Below, piece by piece: positions 52,371 to 62,160 of a stretch of 64,000 bases of DNA. The DNA is from Candidatus Sulfopaludibacter sp. SbA3 (GTDB lineage Bacteria > Acidobacteriota > Terriglobia > 20CM-2-55-15): assembly GCA_945865815.1 (NCBI GenBank), contig CAMBFR010000001.1:1-64000 (forward strand), in the 5' to 3' direction. A program made the position numbers and the translations under genes. The notes below the pieces were generated by a model, which ran no database searches, was not told the origin of the DNA, and was given only the letters and a program-made list of their open reading frames with translations. Position 1 is the first letter of the stretch. Each line of letters starts with the position of its first letter.

Positions 52371-53756
52371 TCACCCAATACAGACGGTTTTGACGTTGGC
52401 GAACGATCGGATTCCCTGCACCCAGAGTTCACGGCCAAAACCCGATGCCTTGATGCCTCCGAATGGCATCCTCGGGTCGGAGCGTGTCATCGAATTCACG
52501 AACACCATTCCCGACTCGATCTGCGAAGCAACGCGGTTGGCCCGGTCCATGTCCGCCGTCCAGAGCGAGGACCCGAGGCCAAAGCGGCTGTTATTTGCCG
52601 TGGCGATGGCCTCCGCTTCATCCTTCACCCGGATGACAGCAGCGACCGGTCCGAATGTCTCTTCGTGAAAAGCCGCGATCCCCGGCGTTACATCCGTCAG
52701 CACGGTCGGCGGATAGAAGGCGCCCGGTGACGCCGGTATGGATCCCCCTAACAAGACTTTCGCTCCGGCCTTGACCGATCGGGCAACCTGATCGTGCAAC
52801 TCATCACGCAGGTCATGGCGGGCCATCGGCCCCACTTGCGTGTCTTTCTCAAGCGGATCGCCCATTTTCAGGGCCTTAATGTGAGCCGTAAACTTCTGGA
52901 CGAATTCGTCGTACACGGAGTCGACGACTATAAACCGTTTGGCCGCAATGCACGATTGACCGGCGTTCTGGTTGCGTGCCCAGGCGCCCACCTTTGCAGC
53001 CTCTTCAATATTCGCGTCATCCAGGACAATGAATGGATCCGAGCCGCCAAGCTCGAGCACGCACGGTTTCAATTCGGCGCCTGCAGCCGCTGTAACCGCG
53101 CGTCCGGCCGGCTCAGATCCCGTGAGTGTAACAGCCGATACGACAGGGTGCCGGATCACGTTCGGGACCTGGCGGGCAGTGATCTTCAGCGTCCTGAAAA
53201 CATTCTTCGGCAAGCCCGCCCTGTTCAGGATTTGTTCGATCAAAATGGCGCATCCCATGACATTCGATGCATGCTTCAGCACCATGGCGTTGCCGGCCAT
53301 AATGATGGGACCGACGCATCGCAGCACCTGCCAGAAGGGAAAGTTCCAGGGCATTACGGCGAGCACAGTGCCCAGCGGCTGATAGCGAATAAGGGCCTGC
53401 TCCATCTGCAACTTTTCGTCAGCCAGGAAAGATGCCGCATGCTCGGCGTAGAAGTCGCAATTCGATGCGCACTTTTCAACTTCGGCGAGCCCCTGCGCCA
53501 TGGGTTTGCCCATCTCGATCGCCATGGTCTTCGCAATTTCGTCGGCCTCCTTCCGGAGTTGAACGGCGATCGCCCGAAAGTGCATGGATCTTTCCGGGAA
53601 GGGCACGCCCTGCCATTTCCGTTGCGCAATTCCAACATCCGCAAGAATTGCTTCGACCTCAGCGTCCGAATGGCCCAAATAAGTCGCAACTTCCTGTCCA
53701 GTTGCCGGATTGATAATTACAAAAGACGCGGCCGTTTCTTTCTGCGCGACCGTCAT
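52371..53756 (-). CDS. Succinate-semialdehyde-type NAD(P) aldehyde dehydrogenase
   Basis: This 461-residue aldehyde dehydrogenase oxidises an aldehyde to the acid with NAD(P). Catalytic Cys lies in NAGQSCIAAKR, the general base Glu in LELGGSDPF, and the amide region in VMPWNFPFWQ. The overall look is that of GabD1-type succinate-semialdehyde dehydrogenases, though substrate is inferred. Its ATG overlaps the TAA stop of the iron alcohol dehydrogenase by one base (TAATG). It would oxidise the aldehyde released by the upstream aldolase. Confidence 0.88.
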   Translation of the reverse strand: MTVAQKETAASFVIINPATGQEVATYLGHSDAEVEAILADVGIAQRKWQGVPFPERSMHFRAIAVQLRKEADEIAKTMAIEMGKPMAQGLAEVEKCASNCDFYAEHAASFLADEKLQMEQALIRYQPLGTVLAVMPWNFPFWQVLRCVGPIIMAGNAMVLKHASNVMGCAILIEQILNRAGLPKNVFRTLKITARQVPNVIRHPVVSAVTLTGSEPAGRAVTAAAGAELKPCVLELGGSDPFIVLDDANIEEAAKVGAWARNQNAGQSCIAAKRFIVVDSVYDEFVQKFTAHIKALKMGDPLEKDTQVGPMARHDLRDELHDQVARSVKAGAKVLLGGSIPASPGAFYPPTVLTDVTPGIAAFHEETFGPVAAVIRVKDEAEAIATANNSRFGLGSSLWTADMDRANRVASQIESGMVFVNSMTRSDPRMPFGGIKASGFGRELWVQGIRSFANVKTVCIG

Positions 53757-54979
53757 TAGTATGCCTCCTCAAGAATATTCAACAGGGCTGCCTGATCGAA
53801 CTGTACCGGACTATTGTCGAGCAGGCGCTTGATGCCGGATGCAAGCTCCGCCATTTCATTCAGTTGTTCGCGCTTCATGCCGATCGCGTGAAGCCCGCGT
53901 GGGATCTGTACGCTGTCCCCAAGCCGGGCGACCAGTTCAGGAGCCTGGCGCGCGGCGTCTTCATCACTTGCCTGGTTCAGACGCGAATCCAGCGCGCGAG
54001 CGATAAATGCCATCTCCGGAACGCGCGATTGGAGTATGGCTCGCAGTACTGCCGGCATAAGGACCGCATTGCCCAGACCATGCGACGTGTGGGTCGCCTC
54101 GCCCACCGGATACTGCAGCGCATGAACGGCGGCCGTGCCGGCGTTTGAAAACGCCATCCCCGCCGATAAACTTGCCAGCGCCATGTCCTCCCGGGCTTCT
54201 TTGTTACCCGGTTCCGAGACGGCTTTTGCAAGGGATCCGGCAATGAGTTGAATCGCCTGCTTCGCAAGACTGTCGGAGATCGGGTTCTTTCCGACGAAGA
54301 TGGCCCTCGGTGAGCGGTCAGTGGGAATTCGCGCGCAAAAGGATTCGATGGCGTGGCTCAGGGCATCCATGCCCGAGTGGGCGGTAACGTGCGGCGGACA
54401 GGAAACAGTCAGCGACGGATCCACCAGCGCCCACTTCGGCGTGATGCGCCGGCTTGCGATGCCGACCTTCATAAAGCGGTCCGGATCGGCGACGACCGCT
54501 ACCGGGCTGACTTCCGAACCCGTGCCCGACGTGGTAGGGATCGCGATCACGTCCACCACTGCTCCGGGCACGGCATTCTCGCCGTAGTACTTCTGTAGCG
54601 GCCCGGGATACCGAAGCAGAATTGCGACACATTTCCCGAGATCCAGGTTACTGCCGCCACCGACCCCGACGATCACGTCCGGGCTGAATTGGCGAGCGGA
54701 TTCCGCGGCGTCGGAAATGGTTTTGATATCGATTTCGGGACGGCCATCGGGGAAGACCAGAACTTCCGCACCACCTTCTTTCAACAGGGACTCGACTCTC
54801 TCCGCAATGCCGCTCTTAATAATGTTTCGATCGGTGCAGATCAGCGCCCGCTTCCCAATCTCCTGGCTGACATTGCGAAGTTCCTCCAGCACGCCCCAGC
54901 CAAAAAAGACACGCCCCGCCGTGGAAAAACCCCAATGGCGGTTACCTGCAGATTGTGGAATAGAGCCGCTCTGCCTCAT
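53756..54979 (-). CDS. Iron-containing alcohol dehydrogenase
   Basis: This group III alcohol dehydrogenase, 407 residues from ATG 54979, would interconvert an alcohol and aldehyde. Nucleotide loop GVGGGSNLDLGK lies near residue 95. The metal region shows HSGMDALSHAIESF and THTSHGLGNAVLMP. ATG 54979 has GAGGAGG six bases upstream, which is much better than the start 10 codons earlier. It overlaps the Ldh gene by 38 bases. 4-hydroxybutyrate or semialdehyde substrates are possible. Confidence 0.87.
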   Translation of the reverse strand: MRQSGSIPQSAGNRHWGFSTAGRVFFGWGVLEELRNVSQEIGKRALICTDRNIIKSGIAERVESLLKEGGAEVLVFPDGRPEIDIKTISDAAESARQFSPDVIVGVGGGSNLDLGKCVAILLRYPGPLQKYYGENAVPGAVVDVIAIPTTSGTGSEVSPVAVVADPDRFMKVGIASRRITPKWALVDPSLTVSCPPHVTAHSGMDALSHAIESFCARIPTDRSPRAIFVGKNPISDSLAKQAIQLIAGSLAKAVSEPGNKEAREDMALASLSAGMAFSNAGTAAVHALQYPVGEATHTSHGLGNAVLMPAVLRAILQSRVPEMAFIARALDSRLNQASDEDAARQAPELVARLGDSVQIPRGLHAIGMKREQLNEMAELASGIKRLLDNSPVQFDQAALLNILEEAY

Positions 54980-55970
54980 GCCAGACCTCCTCGGGATGCG
55001 GAATCCCATTTACCAGGCGTTCTTCTCGCAGCTTATTCTCGGGATCACCGGGGGCAGATACCTGCTTAAAGCCCTTCCCGGGCTTCGATGCTCGTAATTC
55101 ATCCAGGTAGCCCTTCACTCCCGCGACGAGCGTTTCACCGCCGGGGAATGCTTTCGGATCGAGAACGATGAACAAGTCTCCAACCGTGCATCGATACTCG
55201 GTATCCAACGTGCCGAGAACGGCTTTCCCGATCTCTGTGCCGGGCAGCAAACCCGCGAGCATCGCTATCGAGATGCCGAGCCCGTATCCTTTTGGACCAC
55301 CTGCTGGAGTCAGCGAACCATGCAATGCCGCGTCAGGATCGGTCGTGGGATTTCCGTCTTTGTCGATCGCCCAACCTTCCGGAATCTTCTCGCCGCGGTG
55401 CTTGAAGGCGATTATTTTTCCCATGGCGCTGACCGAAGTGGCCATGTCCAACAAGAATGGCCGGGGGCTGCTGGGAATCCCGATCGCAATGGGGTTCGTT
55501 CCCACCAAAGCTTCCGATCCGCCAAAGGGATGAACGAGCACCTCGGTGGTTGTGAAAGCAATACAGACCAGTCCTTCTAACGCACGGCGCTCGGCGTAAT
55601 AGCCGACCATTCCAATATGAGCGGCGTTTCGAACGGTCAGCACCGCGACACCGTGCTTCCGCGCGGCTGGTGTGAGCTCTCTAAGGGAGGTCTCTGCGAT
55701 GGCTGTGCCAAACCCATCCTTCCCATCGACATTCAACACAGAGTCCGTGGTCCATGTACGTTCGGGTATAACGTTGACCTTCTGCAACCCTTTCTGAATG
55801 CGCGTGACCATAACAGGCAGCCGTTGCACGCCATGGGAGTGAATCCCCCTCAAGTCCGCTTCCGTCCACACGTCCGCCTGGATGAAGCTTTCATCCTCGC
55901 TGGCACCCAAAGCACGAAGGACGGAAGTGGTGAGTTCGATTTGTTGCTTGTGAGAAACCGTTACGGACAT
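54942..55970 (-). CDS. Malate/L-lactate (Ldh) family oxidoreductase
   Basis: The Ldh family of NAD(P)H-dependent 2-keto acid reductases includes malate, ureidoglycolate and 2,3-diketogulonate dehydrogenases. The 342-residue protein shows the conserved GIHSHGVQRLP (about 43-52), AAHIGMVGYYAERRA and NPIAIGIP. It has its own fold, not the Rossmann lactate dehydrogenase fold. It lies between the aldolase and the alcohol dehydrogenase genes on the same strand. The true substrate is unknown. Confidence 0.87.
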   Translation of the reverse strand: MSVTVSHKQQIELTTSVLRALGASEDESFIQADVWTEADLRGIHSHGVQRLPVMVTRIQKGLQKVNVIPERTWTTDSVLNVDGKDGFGTAIAETSLRELTPAARKHGVAVLTVRNAAHIGMVGYYAERRALEGLVCIAFTTTEVLVHPFGGSEALVGTNPIAIGIPSSPRPFLLDMATSVSAMGKIIAFKHRGEKIPEGWAIDKDGNPTTDPDAALHGSLTPAGGPKGYGLGISIAMLAGLLPGTEIGKAVLGTLDTEYRCTVGDLFIVLDPKAFPGGETLVAGVKGYLDELRASKPGKGFKQVSAPGDPENKLREERLVNGIPHPEEVWHEAERLYSTICR

Positions 55971-56054
55971 AACGATCGACTCCTTCCTTGTTTCTCTACG
56001 GTTGGAGTGAGACCTGCCGGGAACCCGCCAGGGGGTTCCCGGTTTCTGGACGGT

Positions 56055-56900
56055 CTACATCAACGCTGTCGTACGGCGGACCCACGGCGCCTTGCCGGCT
56101 TCTTTCGAGACCTTCTCCATATCCGCAACGTATGCGGTCGACTGCGTCAGGATGTGATGCAGGTCATTTCCGATGCTGATGAGCGGGAACCCCTTGTTCA
56201 AGAATTCGCCAACTCGCGACGTTCCAAAGAGGAAGAGGCCGAGAATGACATTGTTCTTAGCTGCAGCAGCCTTTAACTTATCGGTCGCCTGCATCAACTC
56301 GGGGGACGTGTACATGTCGGGGAACTTGTACTTTTCGAAAAGGCCCATCGACATGCAGAGATCATTCTGACCGAGGAAGAGAAGATCCACGCCCTTCACC
56401 GCCGCAATCTCGTCAATGTTCTTGATGCAATCCGCAGTCTCGACCTGCAGCGCGGTGATCACATTGTCGTTGGCCGCGCCGGCATAACCCAGCAAGCCGG
56501 CCTTGTTCATACTGCGCTGCGGGAAATATACGGACCGGGTTCCGGCGGTTGGATAACGCGTACAACTCACGGCCTGCCGGGCTTCCTCGGCAGTATTGAT
56601 GTATGGCACGAGCACGCCGTCCGCGCCCATATCGAGCGACTGCTGAATACCCGAACGGTCGCTATAACCACCAACTCGTACAAGCGACTTGGCGCCTCCG
56701 CTCGAAATGCCAGCCAGCATTGTTGACAGAGTTTCATTGCTCATCGGCCCATGCTGGGTATCAACCAGCAGCCAATCCAGGCCGCTGTGCGCCAACTGCT
56801 CTGCAACAGTTGAACTGTGCGAATTCAGAAACAAGCCCATCTTCGGGGTTCCCGCACGCAACTGCTTCTTAAACTCGGCTCCGCTTAAAGTCTCACTCAT
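56055..56900 (-). CDS. HpcH/HpaI family aldolase
   Basis: This class II aldolase family releases pyruvate from 2-keto-hydroxy acids, such as 4-hydroxy-2-ketoheptanedioate in homoprotocatechuate breakdown. The His region is VDTQHGPMS, the metal Glu lies in LQVETADC, and FLGQNDLCMSMG holds the metal Asp. Length is 281 residues. AGGAGAAG precedes ATG 56900. It is first in the co-directional run, followed by Ldh, alcohol dehydrogenase and aldehyde dehydrogenase genes. Pyruvate plus a semialdehyde would fit the next enzymes. Confidence 0.87.
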   Translation of the reverse strand: MSETLSGAEFKKQLRAGTPKMGLFLNSHSSTVAEQLAHSGLDWLLVDTQHGPMSNETLSTMLAGISSGGAKSLVRVGGYSDRSGIQQSLDMGADGVLVPYINTAEEARQAVSCTRYPTAGTRSVYFPQRSMNKAGLLGYAGAANDNVITALQVETADCIKNIDEIAAVKGVDLLFLGQNDLCMSMGLFEKYKFPDMYTSPELMQATDKLKAAAAKNNVILGLFLFGTSRVGEFLNKGFPLISIGNDLHHILTQSTAYVADMEKVSKEAGKAPWVRRTTALM

Positions 56901-57648
56901 TTAATTCTTCTCCTGTGCTTCTCGTTAAATTGAATTCCTGCCGAAAAAAGACCGTCTTCCCACCCATCGGCATACGACGCGTCTGCAACCGGACCTTTTT
57001 TTTTGGCACGCAACTCTACCTCATTTATGGAATTCATGAAAGTGGGAGGTTTCTTTCGGGTAGTGTCTATCGGGCGTCTACGCTTTCCGATGAATCGCAC
57101 CCTTATTCAACGCATTTGTGTAGCCGGTTACCCAATCCCCGGAACATGGCCATAGTAGTTTCAGCAACTTACTGTTCACAACAAATTGGACAGCCGCGTG
57201 CAAAAGAAAGATACGTGCGATCGAAGGCAAACCGAACGGAGGAAGTAGTGGATTCCAGACAGGCACAACCCGGAACACACATAATGTTCTTCAGCCTCCT
57301 CGGCGGTGTGACCGAACTGAAAAAAATCGGTTGCTCCATGGGCCAGGCAGACCATTACATTCTGCGTCATCATGCCAAATCGCAGACACCAGCCGAAATC
57401 ATAAAAATTGGATCGGTCATGGACTCAATGTCGTGGACAGGCTTTCGTTATCAGGACGATCACTTCAGCTTCGTCAAGGGAACACATTCAGTCCGGTTTG
57501 ACTAGCACTCATAGATCGAGTTGCTGCTGTAGCCAGGGACGGCCGTCAGTTGCTCTTGGACCAGGACGGCAGCGGAGGGAAGGATACCGGAGGTCAAGGA
57601 CGCCTCATCGCAACCAGAAGTAGCCGACGGACAGGCAAAACGGCAAAG
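56901..57648. other. Gene-poor region between the aldolase operon and pyrF
   Basis: About 750 bases show no convincing gene, and all open frames look like chance (poor composition, no ribosome-binding site). No transposase motif was seen. It may be decayed sequence. The left part should hold the promoter of the aldolase operon, but I could not fix it. Confidence 0.55.
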
Positions 57649-57679
57649 CGCCTCACCGCTCAGGACGAGTTGTGAGGCG
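57649..57679. terminator. Hairpin downstream of pyrF
   Basis: CGCCTCAC (57649-57656) pairs with GTGAGGCG (57672-57679) around a 15-base loop. It lies about 30 bases beyond the pyrF stop on the minus strand. No clear T-run is present on that strand. Confidence 0.4.
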
Positions 57680-57708
57680 TTGTTATTTATGGGGTCAATT
57701 CCCGCTTC

Positions 57709-58404
57709 TCATTTCAGGGACTCCATCATCGCCTCCAATGCCTTTCGCGGACTCGGATCCTCTGTCACTGCACGGCCAACCACAATGAAGTCCGCACCAG
57801 CCTCGATGGCGGAGCGCGGCGTAGCTATGCGCTGCTGATCATGAATGGACTGCTCCGGCATGCGGATTCCGGGCGTGACGATTCGAAAATCCGGCTTCAC
57901 GGCCTTCCGGAGTAGTTGAATCTCCTGCGGCGAACAGACTACCCCGTCAATGCCGCAATCCTGGGCAAGCAGGGCCAGACGCCGCACTTGACTCTCGACA
58001 GCGTCCGGCACGCCGACCTCTCGGAGCGTGGGTTCGTCGATGCTCGTCAAGACCGTGACCGCCACAACGACAGGCCTCGAACCCCCGGAATTTTCCTGCA
58101 GGCCGCGCGCAACGGTCTCCATCATATTCCGGCCGCCGCTTGCGTGGATTGTCATCATCGAAACGCCCCGCTTTGCCGCCTCGATGGCCGCCTGCTTAAC
58201 CGTATTTGGAATATCGTGAAACTTGAGATCCAGGAAGACTTTGCCCCCATTGTCGATAATCTCCTTCACAATTGCGGGGCCGGCAGCCATATATAACTGG
58301 CTGCCCACTTTGAACATCCCTGTGAGGGATTTCAATTCCCTGACGAGATTCAGCGCCTGATCCCGGGAACTGACGTCCAGGGCGATGAGAATTCGCTCCT
58401 TCAT
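57709..58404 (-). CDS. pyrF: Orotidine-5'-phosphate decarboxylase
   Basis: PyrF decarboxylates OMP to UMP, the last step of de novo UMP synthesis. The active-site pair is in VFLDLKFHDIPNTV, and the N-terminal ALDVSS and C-terminal GADFIVVGRAV are typical. I start at ATG 58404 (MKERILIALDV), which matches the family. ATG 58437 would add 11 residues and also lacks a good ribosome-binding site. It follows pyrD on the same strand. Confidence 0.95.
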   Translation of the reverse strand: MKERILIALDVSSRDQALNLVRELKSLTGMFKVGSQLYMAAGPAIVKEIIDNGGKVFLDLKFHDIPNTVKQAAIEAAKRGVSMMTIHASGGRNMMETVARGLQENSGGSRPVVVAVTVLTSIDEPTLREVGVPDAVESQVRRLALLAQDCGIDGVVCSPQEIQLLRKAVKPDFRIVTPGIRMPEQSIHDQQRIATPRSAIEAGADFIVVGRAVTEDPSPRKALEAMMESLK

Positions 58405-58453
58405 TTCCTTGATGGCCGCGCCCAATCGGGCATGCATTCGCGTCCGCTCATTT

Positions 58454-59377
58454 CTATGATGGCTTCATCTTTCCGATAAGACCTGTTACCGAGCTCAGGC
58501 CACGCCTGGCCAGAAGCCTCTCGAGGCCTTCGAGGACGTGGAGCGGCGCGCGCGGATCGTAGAAATTCGCGGTGCCGACCTGAATCGCGGAAGCACCAGC
58601 AAGCAGGTACTCGGCCGCATCCTCTGCCTCCACGATGCCCCCCAGCCCGATAACCGGAATCTTCACTCCGCGAACACATTGATAAACCATGCGCAACGTA
58701 ATTGGGCGGATGGCTGGTCCCGACAGCCCTCCGGTCACTGTATATATCCGCGGCTTGAATGTCTCGGTATCGATAGCCATCGCGAGATACGTATTGGCTA
58801 CGGTCAAGGCATCGGCCCCGCCGGCTTCCGCGGCGCGAGCAAGTTCCACGATGTCGGTAACATTTGGCGAGAGTTTAACGATCACAGGGCGCATCGACCT
58901 GTCTTTCAGCCTTCTCGTAAGGGCTTGAGTCGCTGCCGCGCTCGTTCCGAATACCATTCCACCATGTTTGGTGTTGGGGCAGGAAATGTTCAGCTCATAT
59001 GCTGCGATGCCGGCACACGCATTCAGCTTCTCGATTACTTCCAGGTATTCGTCTTCGCTGAATCCAAACACATTCACGAAGACCGCCAGGCCCATGTTGC
59101 GAAGAAACGGCATTTTATCGCGGATGAACGCATCGACTCCGACGTTCTCCAGGCCGATCGAATTGAGCATTCCGGAGGCGGTTGGAAAAAGCCGGGGTGG
59201 CAGGTTGCCTTCGATGGGTTGGGCTGACGTTCCCTTTACGGCGATGGCGCCGATTCGCCGCAGGTCGACGAATCGTTCAAACTCTTCTCCATATCCGAAG
59301 GTGCCACTCGCGGCAATTACAGGATTGCGAAGGTGGATTCCCGCTAGTTCTATGGAGAGGTCGGGAACCTGACTCAT
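58454..59377 (-). CDS. pyrD: Dihydroorotate dehydrogenase, class 1B
   Basis: PyrD oxidises dihydroorotate to orotate. The catalytic Cys of class 1 enzymes lies in NISCPNTKHGG. The FMN phosphate loop is GLGGIVEAEDA and AIQVGTANF. Length 307 residues from ATG 59377 fits the cytosolic class 1B type, which normally needs a PyrK electron-transfer subunit. No pyrK gene lies in the window. The longer open frame to 59428 would run into pyrR. It diverges from pyrR with 34 bases between start codons. Confidence 0.94.
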   Translation of the reverse strand: MSQVPDLSIELAGIHLRNPVIAASGTFGYGEEFERFVDLRRIGAIAVKGTSAQPIEGNLPPRLFPTASGMLNSIGLENVGVDAFIRDKMPFLRNMGLAVFVNVFGFSEDEYLEVIEKLNACAGIAAYELNISCPNTKHGGMVFGTSAAATQALTRRLKDRSMRPVIVKLSPNVTDIVELARAAEAGGADALTVANTYLAMAIDTETFKPRIYTVTGGLSGPAIRPITLRMVYQCVRGVKIPVIGLGGIVEAEDAAEYLLAGASAIQVGTANFYDPRAPLHVLEGLERLLARRGLSSVTGLIGKMKPS

Positions 59378-59411
59378 ATCCGGACGAACATAGCATATAA
59401 TTTCCGCCGCA

Positions 59412-59954
59412 ATGACATTGAAGCTCAACTATCAACTGATGACGACCCAGGACGTGCGCGGCACGCTGGACCGTTTGACTGACGAAATCCTGCACGCGAA
59501 TGAAGGGCGCCCCGTGGTACTCCTCGGCATCCAGAGGCGCGGGGTTCCGATGGCGCAGCGCATGGCCGAAATGATTGCGAAAAAGACGGGAAAGCATCCT
59601 CAGATTGGAACGCTCGACATTAACCTGTATCGGGACGACCTGACGCGAGTCGCTTTCCAGCCCGTCGTACGCAAGACTGATCTTCCCCAGGATATCGATG
59701 ACAAAGACGTCATTCTGGTGGATGACGTACTCTATACAGGCCGCACCATACGCGCGGCCCTCGATGCGCTCTGTGATTTTGGACGAATGCGCACGATTCA
59801 ACTGGCGGTCTTCATCGATCGTGGCCATCGCGAATTGCCGATCGAGGCCAATTTCATCGGCAAGAAAATCTCAACTAAGGACAATGAAGTCGTTGAGGTA
59901 AAACTGATGGAAATCGATGGCGAAGACGCGATCTACGTAATGGAAAAAGCCTAG
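59412..59954 (+). CDS. pyrR: PyrR bifunctional regulator / uracil phosphoribosyltransferase
   Basis: PyrR is a UMP-sensing RNA-binding attenuation protein and a weak uracil phosphoribosyltransferase. PRPP motif [18 protein letters not shown] is clear, and the family fold is complete at 180 residues. TATAAT (59396-59401) lies ten bases before ATG 59412, leaving little or no leader for the usual PyrR attenuator. It is 11 bases ahead of pyrB and divergent from pyrD. Confidence 0.94.
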   Translation: MTLKLNYQLMTTQDVRGTLDRLTDEILHANEGRPVVLLGIQRRGVPMAQRMAEMIAKKTGKHPQIGTLDINLYRDDLTRVAFQPVVRKTDLPQDIDDKDVILVDDVLYTGRTIRAALDALCDFGRMRTIQLAVFIDRGHRELPIEANFIGKKISTKDNEVVEVKLMEIDGEDAIYVMEKA

Positions 59955-59965
59955 AAATATCCCTC

Positions 59966-60898
59966 ATGCTCAAGCGCAAGGACCTGCTGGGAATCCAGGA
60001 ACTGGGCTGCGACGAAATCCTGGAGATACTCGACACCGCGGAATCGCTACAGGAAATCTCTTCGCGTCCCATCAAGAAAGTCCCCACGCTGCGTGGGAAG
60101 ACGGTGATCAACCTCTTCTTCGAAGCCTCCACGCGCACTCGGACGTCATTCGAGATCGCCGGAAAAAGGCTGTCGGCCGATGTCGTCAATATTTCGGCTT
60201 CGACAAGCAGCGTCTCCAAGGGCGAAACGCTGATCGATACAGCCAGAACCCTGGATGCCATGGCAGCAGACTGTGTCGTAATCCGGCACTCTTCATCAGG
60301 CGCACCGGCCACGATTGCAAGAATGACAAAAGCTGCAGTCATCAATGGCGGAGACGGCGCCCACGAGCACCCGACCCAGGCGCTGTTGGACGCGCTCACC
60401 ATCCGGCAGCGCAAAGGTCACCTCGACGGTTTGAAAGTCGCAATCGTCGGAGATATCACTCACAGCCGCGTGGCTCGATCCAACATTCACCTTTTGACAA
60501 AATTCGGATCGCACGTGTGGCTGTGTTCGGCGCCGACGCTAATGCCTGTCGGCGTCGAACAAATGATCTGCGACAACAGCCAGTTCCTGCACACGACGAA
60601 CTCAATTGACGAAGCGGTGGCTGATGCAGACGTCATCATGATGCTGCGTGTGCAGTTCGAGCGCATGAGCGAGTCGTTCTTTCCATCGGTCCGCGAGTAC
60701 TTCCACTACTTCGGACTGAGCAGGGCCCGCGTCCATCTGGCAAAACAGGATGTAATCATCATGCATCCCGGCCCGATGAACCGCGGAGTGGAGATCTCCA
60801 GCGAGGTGGCGGACGGTCCTTATTCGGTAATCTTTGACCAGGTTTCCGCAGGCGTCGCGGTTCGAATGTCGGTTCTCTATCTCATGCTGGGGGCGTAA
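59966..60898 (+). CDS. pyrB: Aspartate carbamoyltransferase catalytic subunit
   Basis: PyrB joins carbamoyl phosphate and aspartate. Carbamoyl-phosphate motif STRTRTSFE and HPTQALLD (HPTQ) are intact, and the C-terminal [12 protein letters not shown] is typical. Length is 310 residues. No PyrI regulatory subunit is adjacent. Its TAA stop overlaps the pyrC start by one base (TAATG), so the two are coupled. Confidence 0.96.
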   Translation: MLKRKDLLGIQELGCDEILEILDTAESLQEISSRPIKKVPTLRGKTVINLFFEASTRTRTSFEIAGKRLSADVVNISASTSSVSKGETLIDTARTLDAMAADCVVIRHSSSGAPATIARMTKAAVINGGDGAHEHPTQALLDALTIRQRKGHLDGLKVAIVGDITHSRVARSNIHLLTKFGSHVWLCSAPTLMPVGVEQMICDNSQFLHTTNSIDEAVADADVIMMLRVQFERMSESFFPSVREYFHYFGLSRARVHLAKQDVIIMHPGPMNRGVEISSEVADGPYSVIFDQVSAGVAVRMSVLYLMLGA

Positions 60899-62160
60899 TG
60901 GATCTGCTTATAAAAAACGGACGAGTCGTTGATCCGGAACGGAAGATCGACCGGATCACCGACGTGGTCATCCGCGACGGAAAAATCCGATCCATCGGAA
61001 CCGCAAACGACGTCGAACTGCCCGTATTCGACGCCACCGGCCTGGTCGTCGCGCCGGGTTTCTTCGACATTCATGTGCACCTGCGCGAACCGGGCACGGA
61101 GGAGGCCGAGACCATTCGGACCGGCGGCAACGCCGCGGTAGCCGGAGGCTTCACGGCCGTGGCCGCGATGCCGAACACGAAGCCGCCGAACGACAACCCG
61201 TCGATCACCAGCTACATTGTGTCCGAAGCCAGGCGCTCATCCCCGGCTCGCGTGTTTCCAATAGGCGCCATTACGAAGGAACAGAAAGGCGAAACCCTCG
61301 CTGAAATCGGAGAGATGGTGCAGGCCGGTATTACGGCCATTTCCGACGACGGCAAACCGGTGATGGATGGGCAGCTCTTCCGGCGCGCCCTCGAATACGC
61401 CCAAATGTTCGACATTCCCGTGATTGAACACTGCGAAGACCTTCATCTATCGAAGGGCGGCGTCATGCACGAAGGGGTGTATTCAACGCGGCTTGGCCTC
61501 AAGGGAATCCCCGGCGCCGCGGAAGAAGCGATGTTGTCCCGCGACCTGATCCTCGCCGAAATGACAGGCGGAAGGTATCACGTCGCTCACCTCAGCACGC
61601 GGGGATCGGTCCAGATGGTTCGCGAGGCAAAAGCGCGCGGTTTACAGATTTCCGCCGAAGTGACTCCCCATCATTTCACGCTTACCGATGCCGCCGTCGC
61701 CGACTACGATACCAACGCGAAAATGAATCCGCCGTTAAGGTCCAGCGACGACCTCGCCGCATTGATCGAAGGAATTGAAGACGGCACCATAGACGCGATC
61801 GCGAGCGACCACGCGCCCCATCACATGAACCTCAAGATGCTGGAATTCGACAGCGCGCCGTTCGGAATCACGGGGCTTGAAACTTCTGTGGGCCTGGCTA
61901 TTACCCAGCTCAAACTTTCGATGAAACGCCTGATTGAAATGTTGTCGATCAACCCCCAAAGGATCATGAGAGTGAAGCCGTGGGGTCTGTTTGAAGACAG
62001 TACGGCGGACTTGACAATCCTGAACCCTAAACGCAAGTGGACCTTCGACGTAAAACACTCGCGTTCGCTGAGCCGCAACTCGCCGTTTCATGGGTGGGAG
62101 ATGACGGGAAAGGCCGTGGCGACCATAGTAGGGGGCAAAATCGTTTATGAAGATCGCTAA
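60898..62160 (+). CDS. pyrC: Dihydroorotase
   Basis: PyrC cyclises carbamoyl aspartate to dihydroorotate. It is a metal-dependent amidohydrolase with zinc His pair in FDIHVHLREPG, Asp in SDDGKPV, HCED, and SDHAPHH near residue 302. The 420-residue length fits the longer type I family. It overlaps pyrB by one base and the following peptidase gene by 14, so it is in one transcript with pyrR-pyrB. Confidence 0.95.
   Translation: MDLLIKNGRVVDPERKIDRITDVVIRDGKIRSIGTANDVELPVFDATGLVVAPGFFDIHVHLREPGTEEAETIRTGGNAAVAGGFTAVAAMPNTKPPNDNPSITSYIVSEARRSSPARVFPIGAITKEQKGETLAEIGEMVQAGITAISDDGKPVMDGQLFRRALEYAQMFDIPVIEHCEDLHLSKGGVMHEGVYSTRLGLKGIPGAAEEAMLSRDLILAEMTGGRYHVAHLSTRGSVQMVREAKARGLQISAEVTPHHFTLTDAAVADYDTNAKMNPPLRSSDDLAALIEGIEDGTIDAIASDHAPHHMNLKMLEFDSAPFGITGLETSVGLAITQLKLSMKRLIEMLSINPQRIMRVKPWGLFEDSTADLTILNPKRKWTFDVKHSRSLSRNSPFHGWEMTGKAVATIVGGKIVYEDR

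Noticed and set aside
56915-57505. Plus-strand open frame of 196 codons in the gap before pyrF
   Set aside because: It has odd composition, no ribosome-binding site and no recognisable domain. Codon use differs from that of the neighbours.
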